Assembly: GCA_027314515.1 (NCBI GenBank)
Contig: DAHVAR010000052.1
Location: 45,600 to 109,599, forward strand
Origin: Actinomycetota bacterium
GTDB taxonomy: Bacteria > Actinomycetota > Actinomycetes > Streptosporangiales > Streptosporangiaceae
Reading direction: 5' to 3'
Length of the DNA stretch: 64,000 nucleotides
The notes beneath the pieces were generated by a model. That model had not been told where the DNA came from. It was given only the letters and a program-made list of their open reading frames with translations, and ran no database searches. Made by a program: the position numbers and the translations under genes. Numbering within the stretch: the first letter of the stretch is position 1; the number at the start of each line of letters is the position of its first letter. Positions 42,118-50,604 of this stretch are shown one piece after another.

Positions 42118-42133
42118 ATTGCATACATGCAAT
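42118..42133. promoter_or_regulatory. palindrome ATTGCATACATGCAAT, candidate operator of the cluster GntR
   Basis: Perfect 7-bp arms around AC, in the 146-bp gap between the divergent lyase and CoA-transferase genes. Form and AT content fit FCD-type GntR operators of the ATTGTATACAAT kind. The GntR gene closes the operon. Confidence 0.6.
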
Positions 42134-42173
42134 TGACTCCTCCTTGGCCGGTGGGTGTGGCAGGGGCGCGGCT

Positions 42174-43367
42174 GTGACGCTGCCCCTAGACGATCTTCGC
42201 GTCGTGGAGTTCGGGCAGCTCCTGGCCGGCCCATTGTGCGGGCAGCTGCTTGGCGACTTCGGCGCCGAGGTGATCAAGGTCGAGGATCCGGGTGGCGGCG
42301 ATCCGATGCGCGAATGGGGCCGCGAGAAGCCGCACGGCAAGTCGCTCTGGTGGCCTGTTGTGGCCCGGAACAAGAAGTCGATCACCTGCAACCTCCGCGA
42401 TGCCGAGGGTCAGCGCCTCGCGCGGCAGCTGATTGACACCGCCGACGTCCTGGTCGAGAACTTTCGCCCCGGAACGCTGGAGCGGTGGGGGATGGCGCCT
42501 GACCGCCTCTGGGAGTCCAACCCTGCACTAGTCATTACCCGCGTCACCGGCTACGGGCAGACGGGGCCGTACGCGCCGCGGGCCGGCTTTGGCTCGATCG
42601 GCGAGGCGATGGGAGGCATCCGTTACGTTATGGGCGACCCTGACGGTCCCCCGGTGCGTGCGGGAATCTCGCTCGGCGACTCGCTCGCCGCGACGTTTGC
42701 ATGCCTGGGAACCCTCATCGCGCTGCACAGCCGCGAGCGGTCCGGCCGCGGGCAGGTCGTCGACTCGGCGATCTACGAGGCGGTCCTGGCGATGATGGAG
42801 TCACTGCTGCCGGAGTGGGCCGTTGCGGGCTACCAGCGCGAACGCACCGGTGCCACGCTGCCGAATGTCTCTCCGAGCAACGTCTATCCGACTGGCGACG
42901 GCGACCTCGTGCTGATCGCCGCCAACCAGGACAGCGTCTTTGCTCGCCTTGCGCAAACAATGGGCGAGCCTGAACTCGCACACGATCCTCGCTATGCGAC
43001 GCACTCCGCCCGTGGCGCATCGATGGCCGAACTCGATGCCCATATCGCTCAGTGGAGTTCCTCGAGACCAGCTGAAGAGATCCTCAGCGCGCTGCACGCA
43101 TCCGGCGTTCCGGCCGGACGCATCTTCCGCGCCAGGGACATGTTCGCCGACCCGCATTTCGCTGCCCGGCAGGCGATCGTGACGGTGCCACACCCGGAAT
43201 TCGGCGAACTGCCCATGCACAACGCCACACCGCGCCTGTCCGAGACGCCGGGCGCGGTGCGCACCGCCGGGCCCGCGCTAGGCGAGCACAACGACGAGAT
43301 CTACGGCGGCGTCCTCGGCCTCGACGAATCCGAGCGGGCCCGCTTGCACGCCGCCAACGTCATCTAG
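42174..43367 (+). CDS. class III CoA-transferase (CaiB/BaiF family)
   Basis: 397 residues. N-terminal VVEFGQLLAGPLCGQLLGDF, GAEVIKVEDPGGGDPMREWG, NFRPGTLERWGM, the catalytic-Asp region and the MDG/AGRI end (GVPAGRIFRARDM). Transfers CoA from a donor such as succinyl-CoA to a carboxylic acid. Start GTG 42174; the preceding frame is non-coding. It opens an operon with hydantoinase genes, implying that an acid is formed downstream of ring opening and activated here. The related glutarate/HMG CoA-transferases belong to this class (knowledge of the family), which fits the divergent HMG-CoA lyase. Confidence 0.88.
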   Translation: MTLPLDDLRVVEFGQLLAGPLCGQLLGDFGAEVIKVEDPGGGDPMREWGREKPHGKSLWWPVVARNKKSITCNLRDAEGQRLARQLIDTADVLVENFRPGTLERWGMAPDRLWESNPALVITRVTGYGQTGPYAPRAGFGSIGEAMGGIRYVMGDPDGPPVRAGISLGDSLAATFACLGTLIALHSRERSGRGQVVDSAIYEAVLAMMESLLPEWAVAGYQRERTGATLPNVSPSNVYPTGDGDLVLIAANQDSVFARLAQTMGEPELAHDPRYATHSARGASMAELDAHIAQWSSSRPAEEILSALHASGVPAGRIFRARDMFADPHFAARQAIVTVPHPEFGELPMHNATPRLSETPGAVRTAGPALGEHNDEIYGGVLGLDESERARLHAANVI

Positions 43368-43384
43368 AGAGATAAGGACACGAT

Positions 43385-45454
43385 ATGCCGTACAGACTCG
43401 GCGTAGACGTCGGCGGAACGTTCACCGACGTGCTGCTCATCGATGAGAACTCGGGCGGGACGTGGCGCGCGAAGACCGCCTCCACCCCGGCCGATCAGTC
43501 AGTCGGCGTGCTGCACGGCATCGACAAGGTCTGTGCCGCTGCGGGCGTGGATCGCACCGAGGTCGCGAATGTGCTGCACGGCTCGACAGTCGCGACGAAT
43601 GCGATCCTGGAGGGCACGGGAGCGATTGTCGGCCTGGTGACGACCGAAGGGTTTCGTCAAGTGCTGCAGATCGCTCGCTCGTTCGTTCCGGGCGGACTGG
43701 CCGGCTGGATTATCTGGCCCAAGCCCGAGCCACTGGCCGCGCTCGAGAACACCGTCGAGGTAGCCGGGCGGATCGGCAGCGACGGCTCGGTAGTGCGCGA
43801 ACTCGATGAGGACGCCGCCCGCGCCGCACTCCGCAAGCTGAAGGCCAACGGGGTGCAGGCACTCGCCGTCTCGCTGATCAACGCATTCGCGAACGACATT
43901 CACGAGCAGCGGATCGCCGAACTCGCCCGCGAGGAACTCCCAGGTATCGAGGTGTCTGTTTCCAGCGTCGTCTTGCCTGAAATGCGCGAGTACGAGCGGG
44001 CCCTCACCACCGTGGCCAACGGATACGTTCAGCCCCAGGTCGCGCGGTACATCACCAGCCTCTCGGACAAACTGCGGGCCGACGGAGTGCCGGCCGAACT
44101 CTTCATCCTGCGCAGTGACGGCGGGCTGACGGCGGCCGACGCGGCTATCGCGGCCCCGGTTTCGATGCTGCTGTCCGGCCCCGCTGGCGGCGTCGCCGGC
44201 GCAGTGTGGGTTGCCGAGCAGGCCGGGTATACCGAGCTGCTGACCTTCGACATGGGTGGCACTTCGACCGACGTGGCACTGGTGCAAGGCGGCAAGGCCC
44301 GGATCGGCCGCCAGACTACGGTGGCTGACCTCACCGTGCGTGCGTCGGCCGTCGATGTCCGCAGCGTCGGAGCTGGCGGCGGCTCGATCGCGCACGTCCC
44401 GGAGCTCACCAAGGCGCTGCGTGTTGGGCCGCGGTCTGCCGGTGCCGAGCCGGGCCCGGCCGCCTACGGCAAAGGCGGTACCGAGCCGACCGTCACCGAT
44501 GCGAACGTAGTCCTCGGATACCTTCCGACGACTCTGGCCGGAGGCGAGATCACCCTGCAGCAGGACGCGGCCCGGGCGGCAGTTCAGACGATCGCCGACG
44601 CAATGGGACTGGCGAGCGCCGAGGCAGCGGCCGCGGGCATTGTCGACATCGTCAACGAGAATATGCTCGGCGGGCTACGGCTTGTCAGCGTCCAGCAGGG
44701 CTTCGACCCTCGCGATTTCGCGCTCGTGGCGTTCGGGGGGGCCGGGCCACTGCACGCGAACGCACTCGGGCGGCTCACGGGTGCCTGGCCGGTAATCGTG
44801 CCGCCGTCGCCGGGCGTCCTGTGCGCGCTCGGGGACGCGACGACCTCGGCCCGCAACGAGTCCGCTCGCACGGTTCTGCGCAAGCTCGGTGACCTTCAGC
44901 CAGACGACTTCCGCTCCATTTTCCGTGAGCTGGCCGCTGCCACTTCGAAAGGCCTGATCGAGCAAGGAGTCCCGGCTGAGAGACAGTCCACAAGCTATGC
45001 CGCCGACGTGCGGTTCGTCGGCCAGGGCAATGAGCTTCAGGTGACCTTCGACGCGAGCCTGCTTGATGCCGGGGATGCGCTCGCCCAGCTCGCCAACCGC
45101 TTCGACGCCGAGCATCAACGCCTGTTCTCGTTCACGCTGTCGGTCGACCACGAGCTGGTCAATGCCCGGGCGACGGTCACTGGCGACCGTCCCAATGTCG
45201 CGCCGATCCGACTCGAGGCGGGCGACGGCGATCCGGCCGCGGCCCGCCTCGGCGGGACGCGGATTTACGTCGACGGAGAGTTCGTCCAAGCGGCGCTCTA
45301 CGACCGGCTGAAGCTCCGAGCCGGGGATGTCATCAGCGGGCCCGCGGTCGTCATAGAGATGGACTCCACGACCCTCGTCCTTCCGGGGCATGCCGCCACC
45401 ACCGACCCGAGCGGCAGCCTCCTCATCCGGCCCGTCAACCACCTGGGAGATTGA
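43385..45454 (+). CDS. hyuA: hydantoinase/oxoprolinase subunit A
   Basis: 689 residues. Phosphate motifs GVDVGGTFTDV at 5-15 and FDMGGTSTDVALV near 292; LHGSTVATNAILE, DGGLTAADAAIAAPVSMLLS, SVGAGGGSI and the FGGAGPLHANALG motif. ATP-dependent: activates a cyclic amide (N-methylhydantoin, 5-oxoproline, caprolactam) or, in some relatives, a ketone for carboxylation. Which one cannot be read. Start ATG 43385 after AAGGACACG. Works with subunit B immediately downstream (4-bp gap). Confidence 0.9.
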   Translation: MPYRLGVDVGGTFTDVLLIDENSGGTWRAKTASTPADQSVGVLHGIDKVCAAAGVDRTEVANVLHGSTVATNAILEGTGAIVGLVTTEGFRQVLQIARSFVPGGLAGWIIWPKPEPLAALENTVEVAGRIGSDGSVVRELDEDAARAALRKLKANGVQALAVSLINAFANDIHEQRIAELAREELPGIEVSVSSVVLPEMREYERALTTVANGYVQPQVARYITSLSDKLRADGVPAELFILRSDGGLTAADAAIAAPVSMLLSGPAGGVAGAVWVAEQAGYTELLTFDMGGTSTDVALVQGGKARIGRQTTVADLTVRASAVDVRSVGAGGGSIAHVPELTKALRVGPRSAGAEPGPAAYGKGGTEPTVTDANVVLGYLPTTLAGGEITLQQDAARAAVQTIADAMGLASAEAAAAGIVDIVNENMLGGLRLVSVQQGFDPRDFALVAFGGAGPLHANALGRLTGAWPVIVPPSPGVLCALGDATTSARNESARTVLRKLGDLQPDDFRSIFRELAAATSKGLIEQGVPAERQSTSYAADVRFVGQGNELQVTFDASLLDAGDALAQLANRFDAEHQRLFSFTLSVDHELVNARATVTGDRPNVAPIRLEAGDGDPAAARLGGTRIYVDGEFVQAALYDRLKLRAGDVISGPAVVIEMDSTTLVLPGHAATTDPSGSLLIRPVNHLGD

Positions 45455-45457
45455 CCA

Positions 45458-47329
45458 ATGGCACGCATCATCGCGCCCAACGCCGCTCCGGTCGGTCGTG
45501 TCGAAGTAGACCCGGTCACGCTCGACCTCGTCGAGAACAGCCTGCGCAACGCCCGCTACGAGATGGACGAGGTCCTGTTCCGCACCGCCCTCTCGCCCGG
45601 CATCCGCGAGCAGCACGACGAGTTCCCGCTCATCGCCGACCCGAGCGGGAAGATGGTTGTCGGCCAGTTCGGCCTGTCCATCCCCGACTTCCTGGACGGC
45701 TTCGACGGCGACATCGGCCAGGACGACATCTTGCTCACCTCGGATCCATACGCATGCGGCGCCGCGATCAGCCACGCCAACGACTGGCTGGTGGTCATGC
45801 CGATCTTCTTCGAGCATCGGCTGGTCGGCTGGGCGTCGATGTTCGGGCACATGTCCGATGTCGGCGGCAAGACTCCGTCGTCCATGCCGACCGACGCGAA
45901 GACCATCTACGAAGAAGGCGTGGTCATCCCGCCGTTCAGGCTATACACGGGTGGTGCAGTCAACGAGGACGCGCTGCGCATCATACTGAACCAGGTCCGT
46001 GTGCCTGACTGGAACCGGGCCGACCTGAATGGCCTGGTTGCCGCGGTGCGGACTGCATCTCGCCGGGTCCAGGAAATGTGCGCCCGCTTCGGCGTCGAAA
46101 CCTATCTGTCGGCGCTTGAGGCGCTGCTGCAGCGCAACTATGACGCGATGAAGTCGCTCCTGCACATCGTGTTCGAGGAGGGGCGCACCCTTTCATTCAC
46201 CGACTACATCTGCGATGACGGCGTTGGATATGGCCCGTACGAGCTCAAGCTGTCGCTGACCCGTACGGGAGAAAAGGTGCACCTTGACTTCACCGGCTCG
46301 TCGCCGCAGGCGATCGGCCCGGTGAACTACTACCTGAATGAGAACCTCGCGCGGATGTTCTTCGGCATCTACATGATCACGGTGGCCGATCCGCAGATTC
46401 TCTGGAACGACGGCTTCTACCCGCTCGTGGACGTGACGATTCCTGACGGCTCCTACTGGAAGCCCAGGCACCCCGCTGCCCTCAACGCCAGAAACCATGG
46501 CATCGGGCGCGTGTTCGACCTGTTCGGAGGCCTGCTCGGGCAGACCAACCCCGCATTGCTCAACGCCGCCGGATTCTCCTCGTCACCGCACTTCATGTAC
46601 TCCGGCACCTACTCGAGCGGAAACCGGGCGGGTGAGTGGTTCCAGCTGTACTCGATTGGGTTCGGCGGCATACCCGGCCGGCCGCTCGGTGACGGACCCG
46701 ACGGGCACTCGCTGTGGCCGAGCTTCGTCAACATCCCGTGCGAGTTCCTGGAGTCCTATTACCCGCTCCGCATCGAGAAATGGGAGACGGTCGCCGATAC
46801 CGGCGGAGCCGGCTTGCACCGGGGGGGCAACGGAGTCGATGTTGCGTATCTGTTCCTGGAGCCGGGCACGATCGCAATTCACGACGATCGCTGGCTGACC
46901 TATCCGTGGGGAGTCAACGGCGGCGAGCCCGGCGCCCGCGGCCGCAAGTGGATCGACCACGGGGACGGCAAGCGCGAGGTGCTGCCCAGCAAGTGCCACG
47001 ACGTGCGCGTCGCGCCCGGCGACGTGCTGCACTTCGTGACCTGGGGCGGCGGGGGCTGGGGCGACCCGCTCGAGCGCGACCCGGAACTGGTCGCGCTCGA
47101 GGTACGTCGCGGGCTGGTGACCGCGGCCGGAGCGCGCCGATACGGCGTCGTGCTCACTGAGCAGGGCTTGGTCGATGGCGGCGCCACGGAGTCGCTACGG
47201 GCCCAATTGCGGTCCGGACGGCCAAGTCCGCTGCCGGTCTTTGACATGGGTCCCGGCCTGGACGAAATACTGGCCAGGTGCGAAGAGGAGACGGGCCTGC
47301 CCGCACCGATCGCCCCCGTCTGGACATGA
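45458..47329 (+). CDS. hyuB: hydantoinase/oxoprolinase subunit B
   Basis: 623 residues. Family text DEVLFRTALSPGIREQHDEF, DDILLTSDPYACGAAISHAN, HMSDVGGKTPSSMPTDAKTI and a C-terminal GGNGVDVAYLFLEPGT, WGGGGWGDPLERDPELV. Length is typical of HyuB (500-620) with a complete C-terminus. Catalytic or hydrolytic half of the ATP-dependent heteromer. The ATG of the next gene overlaps its stop (ATGA). Confidence 0.92.
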   Translation: MARIIAPNAAPVGRVEVDPVTLDLVENSLRNARYEMDEVLFRTALSPGIREQHDEFPLIADPSGKMVVGQFGLSIPDFLDGFDGDIGQDDILLTSDPYACGAAISHANDWLVVMPIFFEHRLVGWASMFGHMSDVGGKTPSSMPTDAKTIYEEGVVIPPFRLYTGGAVNEDALRIILNQVRVPDWNRADLNGLVAAVRTASRRVQEMCARFGVETYLSALEALLQRNYDAMKSLLHIVFEEGRTLSFTDYICDDGVGYGPYELKLSLTRTGEKVHLDFTGSSPQAIGPVNYYLNENLARMFFGIYMITVADPQILWNDGFYPLVDVTIPDGSYWKPRHPAALNARNHGIGRVFDLFGGLLGQTNPALLNAAGFSSSPHFMYSGTYSSGNRAGEWFQLYSIGFGGIPGRPLGDGPDGHSLWPSFVNIPCEFLESYYPLRIEKWETVADTGGAGLHRGGNGVDVAYLFLEPGTIAIHDDRWLTYPWGVNGGEPGARGRKWIDHGDGKREVLPSKCHDVRVAPGDVLHFVTWGGGGWGDPLERDPELVALEVRRGLVTAAGARRYGVVLTEQGLVDGGATESLRAQLRSGRPSPLPVFDMGPGLDEILARCEEETGLPAPIAPVWT

Positions 47330-47937
47330 CCGGCTCGCCGCCGACCTTCGGCGGCACTCTAGGCTGGGGCGAGCGGCCTGCGCTGCTGCTGATCGACATG
47401 ATGAAGGGCTATTTCACGCCCGGCAGCCCGTTTTACCTAGGCTTGCGCGCCGCCGTCGATGGCTGCGCCGAGTTGCTGGCCACCGCGCGCTCGGTCAGCG
47501 TGCCGATTGTCCACACGCGCGTGCAGTACTCGGTCAGCCTCCTGGACGGCGGCCTGTTCGTCCGGAAGATCCCCGCGCTCGCGGCCCTCGCCGACGGCGC
47601 CGGCGACCTCGGCGAATTCGTGCCCGAGCTGGAGCCTCAGCCAAGCGAGTTGGTGATCGTGAAGCAGTACGCGTCGGCTTTCTTCGGTACTACGCTCGCC
47701 GCCACGCTGACCGCGGCGGGCGTGGACACGGTCGTTGTCGGCGGAGTGTCCACATCGGGGTGCGTGCGGGCCACGGCCACCGACGCGATTCAGCATGGTT
47801 TTCGTCCGATCGTCGTGCGCGAGGCGTGCGGCGATCGGACGGAGGCCATTCACCAGGCCAACCTCGCGGACCTGGCGGCTAAGTATGCGGACCTGGCGAC
47901 GGCGGCGGAGGCCCGCGCCCGACTGGTCCGACGGTGA
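47326..47937 (+). CDS. isochorismatase-fold cysteine amidohydrolase (N-carbamoylsarcosine amidase-like)
   Basis: 203 residues. Catalytic triad readable as Asp24 (LLIDMMKGYF), Lys113 (IVKQYASAFF) and Cys146 (GVSTSGCVRATATDAIQ). Family members hydrolyse an amide or carbamoyl group: N-carbamoylsarcosine, maleamate, nicotinamide. Coupled to hyuB by ATGA and to the GntR gene by GTGA. In N-methylhydantoin breakdown a hydantoinase is followed by exactly such an enzyme; here CoA genes suggest a different final acid. Confidence 0.88.
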   Translation: MTGSPPTFGGTLGWGERPALLLIDMMKGYFTPGSPFYLGLRAAVDGCAELLATARSVSVPIVHTRVQYSVSLLDGGLFVRKIPALAALADGAGDLGEFVPELEPQPSELVIVKQYASAFFGTTLAATLTAAGVDTVVVGGVSTSGCVRATATDAIQHGFRPIVVREACGDRTEAIHQANLADLAAKYADLATAAEARARLVRR

Positions 47938-48572
47938 CCGCAACAGACCGGGCTTACGCCTGGATACGCGACGCTATCGCGAACGGCGTCTATGGTGCTG
48001 GCGACCGGCTGCCTGAGGTGGAGCTGGCGAGCGAGGCGGGCATCAGCCGGACGCCGGTGCGCGAGGCGCTGCGGCGCCTCGACAGCGAGGGCATTGTGGA
48101 ACTTTTGCCGAACCGCGGGTCTCGGGTGGCGGGATGGTCTGCTCATGACCTGGACGAGGCATTTGAGCTGCGGAGCCAGCTTGAGGGATACGGGGCGCGG
48201 CTCGCAGCCCAGCGCGCGGGAACCGGCGAGCTGAGCGAGCTGACGCAGCTGGTTGAAGGCATGGAAGAGGTTGTGGCTGGCCGGGCGCCCGGCCGCCTCG
48301 ATCGGATCGCTGAACTCAACGGCAAGTTCCACTCCGGAGTACTCGAGCTCGCAGGCAACCGGCGCCTGGCCTCAGTCGTGCAAGCGATCGTGCAGCGCGC
48401 CCTGGTGGCGCGGACGTTCCATCTCTACACACCCCAGGAGCTCGCTCGAAGCTCCGGGCACCATCGCGAACTGCTGGACGCGCTCAGTGCTGGCGACCCC
48501 GACTGGGCCGAAGCCATCATGCGCGCGCATATCTATCATGGCCGTATGGTCGCCCGGCGCGCCGCACGGTGA
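47934..48572 (+). CDS. GntR family regulator, FCD subfamily
   Basis: 212 residues. Winged helix with IANGVYGAGDRLPEVELASE, GISRTPVREALRRLDSEGIV, then an FCD effector domain containing the metal-binding-type ELNGKFHSGVLELAGN and SSGHHRELLDAL His residues. GTG overlaps the previous stop. Probable local repressor of the cluster with operators at 42118-42133 and 42021-42031; the inducer would be a pathway acid. Confidence 0.88.
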   Translation: MTATDRAYAWIRDAIANGVYGAGDRLPEVELASEAGISRTPVREALRRLDSEGIVELLPNRGSRVAGWSAHDLDEAFELRSQLEGYGARLAAQRAGTGELSELTQLVEGMEEVVAGRAPGRLDRIAELNGKFHSGVLELAGNRRLASVVQAIVQRALVARTFHLYTPQELARSSGHHRELLDALSAGDPDWAEAIMRAHIYHGRMVARRAAR

Positions 48573-48629
48573 CACCCGGCGCTGGCCCGGGCGCGCCCGA
48601 ACTCGCGCAACGGTGCGCGGGAAGGTACC

Positions 48630-49751
48630 GTGACTCGCGTCATGAGCCCGCACGACGCGACTAGCAGCACGCCCACCGCCGCCGAACGCCACGTCACTGG
48701 CGTGCCGGAGCCGGTCTCGGTGGTCATGCCGGTGCGCAACGAGGAGCGCTACATCGCCGAGTCGGTCGGCCGCATCCTCAGCCAGCGCTACGACGGTGAG
48801 CTTGAGCTGGTGATCGCGCTCGGCCCGTCACGTGACCGGACGGCCGAGGTCGTCCGCGATCTGGCCGAGTCCGATTCGCGCATCACGGTTGTCGAGAACC
48901 CCGCCGGCCAGATCGCCGCTGCGATCAACCTGGCCCTGGCCGCATCCAAGCACCCGGTCGTGGTGCGCGTCGACGGCCACTCGATGCTCCCGGATGGCTA
49001 CATCCAGACCGCCGTCGACACCCTGCGCGAGACCGGCGCCGTGAACGTCGGCGGACTGATGGCAGCGGCCGGGATCACCCCGTTCCAGCAGGCAGTCGCG
49101 TGGGCCATGACGTCGCCGTTCGGGGTCGGCGCGGCCAAGAACCATACCGGCGGCGAGGCCGGCCCCGCCGACACGGCCTACCTGGGGGTCTTCAGGCGCG
49201 AGGCGATCGAGCAGGCCGGCGGCTACAACGAGGACTTCGAGGTCGCCGAGGACTGGGAGCTCAACCACCGGATCCGCAAGGCCGGCGGTCTCATCTGGTT
49301 CCAGCCGGCCATGCGCGTGACGTACCGGCCACGCGCGACGGTGGCCGAACTCAGCACCCAGTACTTCCGGTACGGCAGGTGGCGCCGCGCCGTCGCGCGT
49401 GCCCACGCCGGGACCATCAACCTGCGTTACCTCGCACCGCCCGTCGTGGTCGCGCTGCTGGCTGCCGGGAGCCTTGCGGGCCTGGCGGGTCTCGTCGGCC
49501 TGGCCGCGGGGTCCTGGCTGGGCTGGCTGACCCTCGGTTTCGTCGTCCCGGCCGGCTACCTGGCAGGAATCGCGGCGGTCGCTGCCCGGGCGGCCAGGAA
49601 GCTGCCGCCCGGCGTGGCCAGCCGGGTGCCGATCGCTCTCGCGACGATGCACATCTGCTGGGGCGCAGGCTTCCTGACGAGCCCGCGCAGCCTCGTTCCC
49701 GCGCCGCGAGCTGACGCCGGGTCAGTCGGCCGCTTCGGGCCACTCGGCTAG
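48630..49751 (+). CDS. GT2 family glycosyltransferase with C-terminal membrane helices
   Basis: 373 residues. GT-A start PVSVVMPVRNEERYIAESVG, an Asp-containing VRVDGHSMLPDGY in place of DxD, EDWELNHRIRKAGG acceptor region, then RYGRWRRAVARAHAG and two or three hydrophobic segments (about 270-325). Membrane-associated polyprenyl-glycosyl transferase type. GTG start with GGAAGG upstream. Its 3' end overlaps the converging cytidylyltransferase by 30 bp. Likely part of the envelope-polymer locus that follows. Confidence 0.85.
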   Translation: MTRVMSPHDATSSTPTAAERHVTGVPEPVSVVMPVRNEERYIAESVGRILSQRYDGELELVIALGPSRDRTAEVVRDLAESDSRITVVENPAGQIAAAINLALAASKHPVVVRVDGHSMLPDGYIQTAVDTLRETGAVNVGGLMAAAGITPFQQAVAWAMTSPFGVGAAKNHTGGEAGPADTAYLGVFRREAIEQAGGYNEDFEVAEDWELNHRIRKAGGLIWFQPAMRVTYRPRATVAELSTQYFRYGRWRRAVARAHAGTINLRYLAPPVVVALLAAGSLAGLAGLVGLAAGSWLGWLTLGFVVPAGYLAGIAAVAARAARKLPPGVASRVPIALATMHICWGAGFLTSPRSLVPAPRADAGSVGRFGPLG

Positions 49752-50438
49752 CGTGTGCGCGACTGCCAGGTCGGCGGCGTAGGTGATCTTCAGGTTCCGC
49801 TCGCTGCCGGTGACGACGCCGACCGGGATCTCGGGCAGGTAGCGCAGGACGACGCCGCAGTCGTCGGTCGCGGGGACTGCCGCGAAGCCAGGATCGGCGT
49901 CGGCCAGCTCGTAAGCCCGGCTGATAACTGACAGGCGGAACCCCTGCGGGGTCTGGCAGCGGGCCAGCACATCGCGCGGCAGCACACGCTGGATGGCGCC
50001 GCTGGCGACCTCGACGACCGTGTCAGCCGACGGCACGACGACGCTCACGGCCTGCCAGTCGTCGAGCGCCGCGACGCAGGCCGCGATCGTCCGATGTTCG
50101 ACGAGCGGCCTGGCCGCGTCGTGGAACAGCACCTTCCAGTCCGCGGAGGCTCCCTCGCCGCGCAGCCAGCTGATCGCTTGCCTGGTGGAGTCGGTCCTGC
50201 TGGCCCCGCCCGGGATGACGCTGCTGACCTTGGGGTAGGCGGCCGTGGCCTGCCGGACCTCGGCCGCGATGTCCGGCGCGGTGACAACGATCACCTCGTC
50301 GACGGCAGGAGCGGCATCGAACGCCCGGACACAGTGCTCGATCAGCGTCCGGCCCGCCAGCAAGCCCAGCTGCTTCGGCCTGGCCGCGCCGAACCGGCGG
50401 CCCGACCCTCCCGCCAGTACCACCGCCACGGTCCGCAT
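49722..50438 (-). CDS. ispD: IspD/TarI-type cytidylyltransferase
   Basis: 238 residues from ATG 50438. CTP-binding loop VLAGGSGRRFGAARPKQLGL, VIPGGASRTDSTRQAI, LFHDAARPLV, and the CQTPQGFRLSVI end. IspD makes CDP-methylerythritol in the MEP pathway; close relatives (TarI) make CDP-ribitol for wall polymers. Usually ispD sits with ispF and carD in actinomycetes; neither is here, and the neighbours are polymer-type genes, so a TarI-like function is possible. The symbol is given for family only. Confidence 0.75.
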   Translation of the reverse strand: MRTVAVVLAGGSGRRFGAARPKQLGLLAGRTLIEHCVRAFDAAPAVDEVIVVTAPDIAAEVRQATAAYPKVSSVIPGGASRTDSTRQAISWLRGEGASADWKVLFHDAARPLVEHRTIAACVAALDDWQAVSVVVPSADTVVEVASGAIQRVLPRDVLARCQTPQGFRLSVISRAYELADADPGFAAVPATDDCGVVLRYLPEIPVGVVTGSERNLKITYAADLAVAHTLAEWPEAAD

Positions 50439-50604
50439 GGCCAGACCATAGCCGGTCGGCGGTCCTGCTCGGGCCCGGCGGTCCTGCTCCGCCGGCGGTC
50501 CTGCTCCGGCCGGTAAGCCATGCCCGGCGGCGGACCGGTCCCACCCTGGTGGCCGCCGGGGGCGGCCGGCAGGGCGAATGTACGCTAGGTAGCAGTCTGG
50601 CCAC

